Source of the DNA: Rhodospirillales bacterium | GTDB lineage: Bacteria; Pseudomonadota; Alphaproteobacteria; Micavibrionales; Micavibrionaceae | DNA length: 64,000 bases | Reading direction: 5' to 3' | Assembly (NCBI GenBank): GCA_020638365.1 | Contig: JACKIQ010000006.1 | Location: 7,411-71,410 of the forward strand | In this document: positions 58,207 through 64,000 of the stretch, in pieces | Layout: every line of letters begins with the position of its first letter | Position numbering within the stretch: position 1 is the stretch's first letter | The notes under the pieces: model-generated | Databases searched by the model: none | The model's input: the letters and a program-made list of their open reading frames with translations, nothing else | What the model was told of the DNA's origin: nothing | Translations under genes and position numbers: made by a program

Positions 58207-58866
58207 TTATTCCTCTGTTCCTTCCTCTTCCGATCCGTCGTCGCTATTCGAGCTGTTGTCCGGTCCCGAAGCGCCAGATGTTTTGCCTGAGGACTGACCG
58301 TTCTGAACGTCTCTGTCATCGACGGATACTTCCTCGGCGCCTATGAGTATTTTATGGCATGTGTCGGGGCAATAATAAATGTTGTTTTCGTTGCAGTCCT
58401 TGCTGCCCCCGCTCCGGCAGGAGTTTTTCACGCGGACATAGTGTTCTTCGGGTCCGGCTACAATTATAAGACGGCGCATAATAATATTGCCCCCGGTATT
58501 CATCACCGTGAAATAGGTCGCGCCCGGTTTGCGGGGAATAACAACGAGGGTGCGAGTCGAATCGGCGATAACGTTCGCATGTTCGGGGTTGCCGACCACG
58601 ACAAGTCCGGCATCGTCATCAAGCCTTACAAGCTCCGTATCGTCGGGGCTGAGCTTGATCGTGGGATGCGTGGTTTCCTTGAGAACAGGCATACCTGCAG
58701 GGGCGGCGGCCTCTGTGACGACTTGCGGCAGATCAAGAGACTGCTGCGAAGGCGGGTCAGCAGCCCAGAGGGTCGAAGGGGTGAATGCAGCTATACATGC
58801 GGCAACAGCCAGCACGCTAAACGGCGATGAAAATTTGCCTTTTGGCCTTGTAATCGTGTCTTTCAT
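58207..58866 (-). CDS. Secreted pilus N-domain protein with Cys-rich tail
   Basis: 219 residues from the ATG at 58866. After a signal peptide (cut near LWA-AD) there is a pilus-assembly N-domain (IKLSPDDTELVRLDDDAGLVV, then NVIADSTRTLVVIPRKPGAT), the module found at the front of CpaC. The following segment has four cysteines within 16 residues (SCRSGGSKDC, YYCPDTC). The C-terminal 30 residues are acidic and disordered. Likely a periplasmic accessory factor of the Tad secretin. Upstream of tadD on the same strand. Confidence 0.82.
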   Translation of the reverse strand: MKDTITRPKGKFSSPFSVLAVAACIAAFTPSTLWAADPPSQQSLDLPQVVTEAAAPAGMPVLKETTHPTIKLSPDDTELVRLDDDAGLVVVGNPEHANVIADSTRTLVVIPRKPGATYFTVMNTGGNIIMRRLIIVAGPEEHYVRVKNSCRSGGSKDCNENNIYYCPDTCHKILIGAEEVSVDDRDVQNGQSSGKTSGASGPDNSSNSDDGSEEEGTEE

Positions 58867-59007
58867 GACAAAAATGACCTGATTGTGCGAGCGGGTACGC
58901 AAAAGAGAACATGTAACAACACATTATTATAACGCGCCGGAGGAACGGGCGCACCCCCTTTTTGTTCAAATTTCTGACAAATTCTAAATGATTTTCTTTT
59001 GTGTGTT

Positions 59008-60129
59008 TTATGAAGCGCTTAGTCGAGGATCGTCCGTTTTCCAGCTTATATGGTACGGAGCAAGGGCTTCGAGGAGTTCCTCCAGCGACACCATCCCCAC
59101 GCAGGGGGCCGCACCTGTGCGGTTTAACTGTCCCGCTGCGAGTTTTCCGGCAAGAAGGGGAGCGGGCGTTGCCGGAATGTGCAAGCCGTGTCCCTGGCGT
59201 GCTGTAAGCTCAAAAACGATTATTAACCGATTGTTATTTTTATCTTTCCCTTCGAGTTCCATATAAAAACCGCTACGATCCGTTCCAAATATGTCGAATG
59301 TTTTGGCCCATCGCAGCAGGGGATCGGCTAGCGGGGCGAGCGATTTTATCATCCGCCAGCGCACAGGCCAGCTTAGCATCCAGAGGCCCAGATGCAGGAT
59401 CGAAAGTTCGGTTCCTGCGCGAAATTCCAGCGTACGCAGATCCGGGTAGAGCGAGGGAAAAAGTTGCAGGTCGGGGATATCGCAATATCCGAGCGGCCGG
59501 GAGCCGAGTTCGGAGAAGCGGCGATATTTCAGTCCCTGCCAGCCGTGGGCGATTTTCATTTCCCCGTCGATCAGAGTCTTGAAGGGCTTCCCGGTATAGC
59601 TCATCACCGCGCGGGCCGTGGCAAGGCCCATTCCGGTTTTCTGGGCGGTGCTGATCCCGTATTCGAGGTGTTCAAGTTTTTTGAAGCGCGTTTTGTATTT
59701 CTCTATCACCGCCGAGGAGAGGGCAGGGACGGAGCTCGCGCCGCTGCAGACCAGTATGTTGGCAGCCTTTGCCTGTTTATCCAGAACTGTGATCCCCGTA
59801 ACGAAATCGCGGCTGTCAGACAGGTCGATGTAATGACATTTATGTTTTATCGCGGCTTTGGCCACGCTGTAATCCTGATCCTGAAAGGGGCCTGCCGTGT
59901 GAATAACGATGTCCGGTTTTGCTGTTTCGAACACCGTCTGCAAATTTTTATGGATATCGGCGGCAAGGACCTCAACGGGGTTGGCGGATTGCAGGTTTTT
60001 TGCCGTTGCTTCGGCTTTTTCTTTCGAGCGGCCCGCGAGAATGAGGGTGATGTTTTTATCCGGGGCCAGTTTTTGTGCGATCAGCGTTCCGAACTGTCCG
60101 TAGCCGCCGATAATCAAGACTCGTTTCAT
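59008..60129 (-). CDS. Saccharopine-dehydrogenase-like NAD(P)-binding protein
   Basis: 373 residues. The Rossmann motif GGYGQFG (8-14) starts the protein, followed by LILAGRSKEKAEATAKNL, VIHTAGPFQDQDYSVAKAAI and HYIDLSDSRDFV, typical of the saccharopine-dehydrogenase N-domain family used for varied substrates. The C-terminal half has membrane-like or lipid-facing segments (LHLGLWMLSWPVRWRMI). It is divergent from the phospholipid cassette with 60 bp between, so it may act on lipids, but this is inference. A true lysine-pathway role is unlikely. Confidence 0.85.
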   Translation of the reverse strand: MKRVLIIGGYGQFGTLIAQKLAPDKNITLILAGRSKEKAEATAKNLQSANPVEVLAADIHKNLQTVFETAKPDIVIHTAGPFQDQDYSVAKAAIKHKCHYIDLSDSRDFVTGITVLDKQAKAANILVCSGASSVPALSSAVIEKYKTRFKKLEHLEYGISTAQKTGMGLATARAVMSYTGKPFKTLIDGEMKIAHGWQGLKYRRFSELGSRPLGYCDIPDLQLFPSLYPDLRTLEFRAGTELSILHLGLWMLSWPVRWRMIKSLAPLADPLLRWAKTFDIFGTDRSGFYMELEGKDKNNNRLIIVFELTARQGHGLHIPATPAPLLAGKLAAGQLNRTGAAPCVGMVSLEELLEALAPYHISWKTDDPRLSAS

Positions 60130-60189
60130 GGGGCTCTCAATTCTGGTATAAATTCCTTGTTGTTTTTTTAACTGGCAGAAAGGGCTGTT

Positions 60190-60939
60190 ATGTCAGAACC
60201 CGAACCCGAACCCGATCCCGGCGCCCGTCGACCGCTTCATGTTCGCAATGTTGCGCTTATTCAGAAGCTTGCCAAGATTTTATCGCAAAAGGACGTTACG
60301 CCCAACCAAATCTCTCTGGCCAGTATCGGTTTTGCGGCGCTTGCGGGGGTGAGCTGCATCGGTATGGGTTCCTTTACGGGTGCGCTTGGCCTGTTTTTCT
60401 CGCTGCTGGCTCTGGCGGGGATTGCCGGGCGGGTTCTGTGCAACCTGTTTGACGGACTCGTGGCCGTAGAGGGCGGGAAGCGTACGAAATCGGGCGAGAT
60501 GTTCAATGACGTGCCGGACCGGATCGGGGACGCGCTGATCTTAGTGGGTATGGGGTATGCGGTCTCGTTCGGCGGGATCGGGGCGATGCTCGGCTGGGGG
60601 GCGGCGCTTATGGCGGTGATGACGGCTTATGCGCGGACGCTGGGGCGCAGTCTCGGAGCGCCGGTAGATTTCAGCGGGCCGATGGCCAAGCCGCACAGGA
60701 TGGGCGTGGCGGCAGTTGCGATTTTCCTGACGCCGTTTGAAGGGTTCGTTTTTTCCAAGGGAACCATGCTTGTTTTCGGGCTGGTTATCATTATCGCGGG
60801 AAGCGCTTGGACGACGTGGAACCGTTTGCGCAACGCGTATGAGCATATCGAGTTCGGCGTAACGGAGGAAGACAGCGTTTTCGAGGCGGAGGACGATCAG
60901 CAGGAAGACGCGGAGGTAAATGAGGACAGCCATGCTTAG
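60190..60939 (+). CDS. CDP-alcohol phosphatidyltransferase family protein (YnbA/YnjF-like)
   Basis: 249 residues with about six membrane segments. The CDP-alcohol motif reads N85-LF-D88-G89-LVAV...G102-EMF-N106-DVP-D110: two of the four aspartates are Asn and the Arg is Val. From memory, this variant (NLxDGxVAVEGG...NxVPDR) is shared by the YnbA/YnjF-type group, so it need not be inactive. The alcohol acceptor is unknown. The N-terminus has a Glu-Pro repeat (MSEPEPEPDPG). It overlaps the CdsA-like gene by 8 bp. Confidence 0.88.
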   Translation: MSEPEPEPDPGARRPLHVRNVALIQKLAKILSQKDVTPNQISLASIGFAALAGVSCIGMGSFTGALGLFFSLLALAGIAGRVLCNLFDGLVAVEGGKRTKSGEMFNDVPDRIGDALILVGMGYAVSFGGIGAMLGWGAALMAVMTAYARTLGRSLGAPVDFSGPMAKPHRMGVAAVAIFLTPFEGFVFSKGTMLVFGLVIIIAGSAWTTWNRLRNAYEHIEFGVTEEDSVFEAEDDQQEDAEVNEDSHA

Positions 60940-61870
60940 TGTGCTTTTTGCCAATCCGGTCTACCTTAGCATCGCCGGGGTTTTCGGCGTTCTGATCGTG
61001 GCCAGCGTGATTGTCCGTATTATGCGGAGGAACGACACGGAGGGGCATTACCGCGAACTGGACGCGCGGGTGAAAAGCTGGTGGTTTATGATCGTCATTT
61101 TTTCACTGGCGATCGTGACGTCTCCGGTCGTGTCGGTGATTTTTTTCGCTTTCTTAAGTTTTCTGGCGCTCAAGGAGTATTTTTCGATCATCCCGTTGCG
61201 CAAGGCGGACCGGAGGGCGCTGTTCTGGGCTTATCTCGCCATTCCGGTTCAGTACTACTTCGTGGCGAACGGGCTTTACGGGCTGTTCATCGTGTTCATA
61301 CCGGTGTGGGTGTTTTTCCTGCTGCCGTTCCGGCTGATCGTCGCGGGGCAGACTGACGGGTTTCTCAATTCCGTCGCGAAGATCAGCTGGGGGTTGATGA
61401 TCGCGGTGTTCGCGGTATCGCACGCGGCGATGCTGATGCAATATTCCAAGGCGTTGCAGGGGCATGTGGGGCTGATCATGTTTCTGGCCGTTCTTAATCA
61501 GGGGAACGATGTCGCGCAGTATGTCTGGGGCAAGTTGTTCGGCAAGACCAAGATCGTGCCCGAGGTCAGCCCGAAGAAAACATGGGAAGGGTTTATGGGC
61601 GGCGTGATGACGACGGTAGTCATCGCCGGGCTGATTTATCCGTTACTGACTCCCTTTACGTTCCAATTTGCGCTGCTTACCGGGGTTCTGATTGCGGTCA
61701 CCGGGTTCATAGGTGATGTTACGTTCTCCGCGCTCAAGCGGGATCTCAAGATCAAGGATTCCGGTAATCTTATCCCCGGGCATGGCGGGATACTGGACCG
61801 GATCGATTCGCTTTCCCTTACCGCGCCGCTGTTCTTCCATTGTGTGCGCTATTTCTATTTCGTGGGGTAG
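60932..61870 (+). CDS. Phosphatidate cytidylyltransferase (CdsA-like)
   Basis: 312 residues with about eight membrane segments. The CdsA signature is complete: SALKRDLKIKDSGNLIPGHGGILDR. It makes CDP-diacylglycerol, the substrate of the transferase encoded just upstream. This is probably not the housekeeping CdsA but the YnbB-like partner in an accessory cassette; the main cdsA is expected elsewhere. The ATG at 60932 has AGGA 5 bp upstream; an ATG at 60920 is also in frame. The acyltransferase gene starts 5 bp after its stop. Confidence 0.92.
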   Translation: MLSVLFANPVYLSIAGVFGVLIVASVIVRIMRRNDTEGHYRELDARVKSWWFMIVIFSLAIVTSPVVSVIFFAFLSFLALKEYFSIIPLRKADRRALFWAYLAIPVQYYFVANGLYGLFIVFIPVWVFFLLPFRLIVAGQTDGFLNSVAKISWGLMIAVFAVSHAAMLMQYSKALQGHVGLIMFLAVLNQGNDVAQYVWGKLFGKTKIVPEVSPKKTWEGFMGGVMTTVVIAGLIYPLLTPFTFQFALLTGVLIAVTGFIGDVTFSALKRDLKIKDSGNLIPGHGGILDRIDSLSLTAPLFFHCVRYFYFVG

Positions 61871-61875
61871 GGGAG

Positions 61876-62532
61876 ATGAGTGCGCAGAAGAATAAATTCG
61901 ATCTTCCCCGGCAACTGTTTTACGTGCTGATCGTGCGGCCTGTTTTGATGATTCTTTTGGGTTTAAGCGCGCGGCATCTTGAGCGGTTGACTGTCAAGCC
62001 CCGGCATGCGATTGCGGCCAATCATAATTCGCATCTGGATGCGCTGGTGCTGATGAGCCTGATCAAGTTCCGGGATATTCCTAAAGTGAAGCTGGTGGCG
62101 GCGAAGGATTATTTCTGCCGCACGCCTTTGCGGACATGGATATCGACGAATTTGATTGGTGTTATTCCGATCGAGCGCAGTCCGAAAGAGGGTGAAGACG
62201 TACTGGAGCCTGTCAAGAAAGCGATTGAGGACGGGTATACGATTGTGATTTTCCCGGAAGGCACGCGCGGCGAGCCGGAAAAGCGCCAACCCTTGAAATA
62301 CGGGATTGCCAAGCTGGTGCAGGAAATGCTGGATATAACGGTGACGCCCGTTTTCATGCACGGGCTGGGCAAATCCCTGCCGCGCGGGGAAGCTTTACTG
62401 GTGCCGTTCGTGTGCCGGGTCAATGTGGGGGAGGAAATCGGCTGGGGCGGGGACCGGACGGCGTTTATCGCGCTTCTGGAGAAATCCCTGTCTGAGCTGG
62501 AAAAGGAATTAGATCCGAAAGAGTGGTCGTAA
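61876..62532 (+). CDS. 1-acyl-glycerol-phosphate acyltransferase-like protein
   Basis: 218 residues. The acyltransferase HX4D motif is NHNSHLD (His50-Asp55) and the phosphate-binding motif is IFPEGTRG (about residue 130). A single hydrophobic segment (LFYVLIVRPVLMILLGL) near the N-terminus anchors it to the membrane. It would make phosphatidic acid for the CdsA-like enzyme encoded upstream, completing a three-step cassette. GGGGAG right before the ATG serves as ribosome site. The next gene is convergent, 4 bp away. Confidence 0.92.
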   Translation: MSAQKNKFDLPRQLFYVLIVRPVLMILLGLSARHLERLTVKPRHAIAANHNSHLDALVLMSLIKFRDIPKVKLVAAKDYFCRTPLRTWISTNLIGVIPIERSPKEGEDVLEPVKKAIEDGYTIVIFPEGTRGEPEKRQPLKYGIAKLVQEMLDITVTPVFMHGLGKSLPRGEALLVPFVCRVNVGEEIGWGGDRTAFIALLEKSLSELEKELDPKEWS

Positions 62533-62536
62533 GCGC

Positions 62537-62911
62537 CTATTCTGATTTTTTATTCTTCATGTTCGCTATCAGGTGAACCAGCAGAGTATAGATCAAGAAA
62601 ACTCCTGCATAGACGGTCAGGAAGGGGATAAGCAGCAGAACAGAGACGACGACGGCAAAGAAGGTTCCTGATTTTCCTGCCCATTCGAAAATCTCGGCGG
62701 CGACCAGGCCATATACCATCAGCGTCAGTATTCCTATAACAATCGCCGCCGTGTTCATTTTGTATTTCTTGTTGATCTCGTCGCGGGTTTTTATGCCTTC
62801 TTCTGAAGCATAAAATTCGCCCTGCTTGTTCATGCGGATCACTATGGATGCGACAATAACAGTGGCTATTGCCAAGGGTGCTGCAAAATCAAAAAAAACA
62901 TCGATAAGCAC
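62537..62911 (-). CDS. Small three-TM membrane protein
   Basis: 124 residues with three hydrophobic segments: FFDFAAPLAIATVIVASIVI, TAAIVIGILTLMVYGLVAAE and TFFAVVVSVLLLIPFLTVYAGVFLIY. A charged cytosolic loop (RMNKQGEFYASEEGIKTRDE) lies between the first two. No family recognised with confidence. It follows the ArsR-type regulator by 2 bp, an arrangement like the SdpR/SdpI pairs where the regulator controls an adjacent membrane protein, though this protein is shorter than SdpI. Confidence 0.75.
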   Translation of the reverse strand: MLIDVFFDFAAPLAIATVIVASIVIRMNKQGEFYASEEGIKTRDEINKKYKMNTAAIVIGILTLMVYGLVAAEIFEWAGKSGTFFAVVVSVLLLIPFLTVYAGVFLIYTLLVHLIANMKNKKSE

Positions 62912-62913
62912 GA

Positions 62914-63213
62914 TCAGTTTTTCCTTCTTTTGTTTTTCTTGATGGCGTAAGTGACGGGGCAGATTTGCTGCATGTAGCTGTTAACCGTGTTGATCAGGTT
63001 GTTTTTGGCGAGGGCGTAGTGGACGAACTGGCCTTTTTTTTCGCTGACGACCAGTCCGGCGTTTTCAAGGATGCTTAAGTGCTTGGAGAGGGAGGGTTTG
63101 GTGATGTCGAAATGGCGCGCCAGCTCGCCCGCCGTCATGCCGCCTTCGGAGAGGTAGGCAAGGATTTCGCGGCGGACGCCGGAGGAGAGGGCCTGGAAGA
63201 CTTTGTCGATCAT
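62914..63213 (-). CDS. ArsR-family winged-helix regulator (SdpR-like)
   Basis: 99 residues. The winged helix is clear: DKVFQALSSGVRREILAYLS, then GELARHFDITKPSLSKHLSILENAGLV, then a wing (SEKKGQFVHYAL). It lacks the metal-binding CxC motif of ArsR/SmtB, so it is more like SdpR-type autorepressors. The ATG overlaps the stop of the repeat-protein gene upstream (ATGA, 63210-63213) and its stop is 2 bp from the 3-TM gene, so all three are one operon. Confidence 0.92.
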   Translation of the reverse strand: MIDKVFQALSSGVRREILAYLSEGGMTAGELARHFDITKPSLSKHLSILENAGLVVSEKKGQFVHYALAKNNLINTVNSYMQQICPVTYAIKKNKRRKN

Positions 63214-64000
63214 GGCGCTACCTTGTTATGACGGTACTTCCTTGCAGCTATTAATGTGATCGCACCTGTTAAAAAGAGGAATGCGAAAAAAGCCATGTGA
63301 GATAGCCAAATTTTTTTGGCTTCTTCTTTGGCCCACGCGATGAGAGTTTCTTTGTTTTCAACTATTATTCCGTATTTGTATTCGCCGTTTTTTATCGCTT
63401 GAAGTAAAAGCAGGCTTTCATGGCCGATTGTTGAGTAATCTTCTCTGGGTATAGGAAACATAGGATAGTCCGTCCCCGCACAGGGTTCCTGATTATCTAT
63501 TTGTGAGAGCAAGTAGGGGATATCGGATTTGTTCGGCCAGTCAGAAATTTCAGTATGAACGCCAAATTCGTACCAATCTTCGTCCTTTCCGATTTTAACG
63601 ACAGTGTGTTTTTTTAAAACACTGATGAATTGCTTGGCGCTCATCGCCTTGATTTCCTTGCGGCTGAGGCTTTCCGCTCCGGCGTTCCACTCATTAAACC
63701 ATTTCTGATCGTGCTGTGAGGTATCCGCTTGCGAAAGTGGTGCCAACTTTTTTGCTTCTTCCTTGGCCCAGGCAATGAGTGTTTCTTTGTTTTCATTTTT
63801 GATATTTAAGCTGTATTCACCTTGTTTGATTGCTGAGAGCAAAAAAAACGCCTCTTGACCGACAGTCTGATAATCTTCCGGTACAGTTGGAAAAACACCG
63901 GAAATGGTCTTGGCGCATCGCTCTTCATTGTCGATGAGTGAAAGCAAATAAGGGAGGTCTGATTCGGGTGGCCAGTCAGGAACAGTGCTATCTACGTCCA
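63210..64000 (-). CDS. Tandem-repeat protein with C-terminal membrane anchor, 5' end outside window
   Basis: The frame runs in from beyond base 64000 without a stop, so the N-terminus is missing. The visible 263 residues hold two repeats of about 90 residues: VPDWPPESDLPYLLSLIDNE to NENKETLIAWAKEEAKK, and ISDWPNKSDIPYLLSQIDNQ to VENKETLIAWAKEEAKK, joined by a linker (SLSRKEIKAMSAKQFISVLK). A TM helix (FFAFLFLTGAITLIA) near the C-terminus leaves a short basic tail, so the repeats probably face outside or the periplasm. No family recognised. It overlaps the ArsR-type gene by 4 bp. Confidence 0.75.
   Translation of the reverse strand, partial: DVDSTVPDWPPESDLPYLLSLIDNEERCAKTISGVFPTVPEDYQTVGQEAFFLLSAIKQGEYSLNIKNENKETLIAWAKEEAKKLAPLSQADTSQHDQKWFNEWNAGAESLSRKEIKAMSAKQFISVLKKHTVVKIGKDEDWYEFGVHTEISDWPNKSDIPYLLSQIDNQEPCAGTDYPMFPIPREDYSTIGHESLLLLQAIKNGEYKYGIIVENKETLIAWAKEEAKKIWLSHMAFFAFLFLTGAITLIAARKYRHNKVAP

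Overview
The window is chromosomal DNA from a Gram-negative alphaproteobacterium with GC in the mid-50s by eye. The main evidence is gene order: pal-cpoB-tilS-ftsH-(N-formylglutamate amidohydrolase)-glmM-hisZ-purA, and lpoA divergent from rsmI-yraN. Both blocks are usual in Rhodospirillales-like and Micavibrio-like lineages. Many lipoproteins, outer-membrane proteins and a full Tad pilus locus fit a diderm. I saw no rRNA, tRNA, CRISPR array, prophage or IS element. The species cannot be named from the sequence alone.

Layout. 0-2.8 kb: 3' part of a cysteine desulfurase gene, a 2Fe-2S ferredoxin, a Dabb protein, and pdxS with a secreted neighbour on the other strand. 2.8-5.5 kb: three unknown genes, one with a protein-glutaminase-like Cys-His-Asp pattern, then an AbrB/Doc toxin-antitoxin pair behind three tandem palindromes. 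5.6-9.9 kb, minus strand: PhyH oxygenase, ankyrin protein, small membrane protein, lipoprotein and a frameshifted M3 peptidase. 10-15.6 kb: MnmC encoded as two genes, a broken small gene, an orphan Flp-like pilin, a WecA/MraY-type transferase and two tandem paralogous membrane proteins. 15.8-19.1 kb: an AMIN lipoprotein and an EF-hand / ECF sigma / anti-sigma-like / periplasmic-sensor cluster. 19.8-22 kb: oxyR divergent from ahpC-ahpD. 22-28 kb: a BTLCP-like protease-fold protein, a 460-residue unknown, a TetR regulator, a probable copper-linked pair and LpoA. 28-41 kb: housekeeping (rsmI, yraN, BON, SirB1, pal, cpoB, tilS, ftsH, glmM, hisZ, purA).

41.2-43.9 kb holds a membrane-anchored protein with a degenerate kinase fold plus a partner membrane protein. 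44-59 kb is a Tad/Flp type IVc pilus locus: three TadE/F/G-type pseudopilin genes, flp, cpaA, cpaB, cpaC, cpaD, cpaE, cpaF, tadB and tadC on plus, with tadD and a pilus N-domain protein on minus. 59-62.5 kb has a saccharopine-dehydrogenase-like protein and a three-gene phospholipid cassette (CDP-alcohol transferase, CdsA-like, acyltransferase). 62.5-64 kb is a minus-strand operon: a repeat protein running off the window, an ArsR-type regulator and a 3-TM protein.

The most notable signals are the degenerate-kinase membrane pair, the calcium-domain/ECF cluster, the cysteine-rich additions in two Tad proteins, the triple 12-bp palindrome, and a patch (7.1-9.2 kb) where five apparent single-base losses, all in homopolymers, break two adjacent genes. 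That patch may be a consensus error rather than biology.
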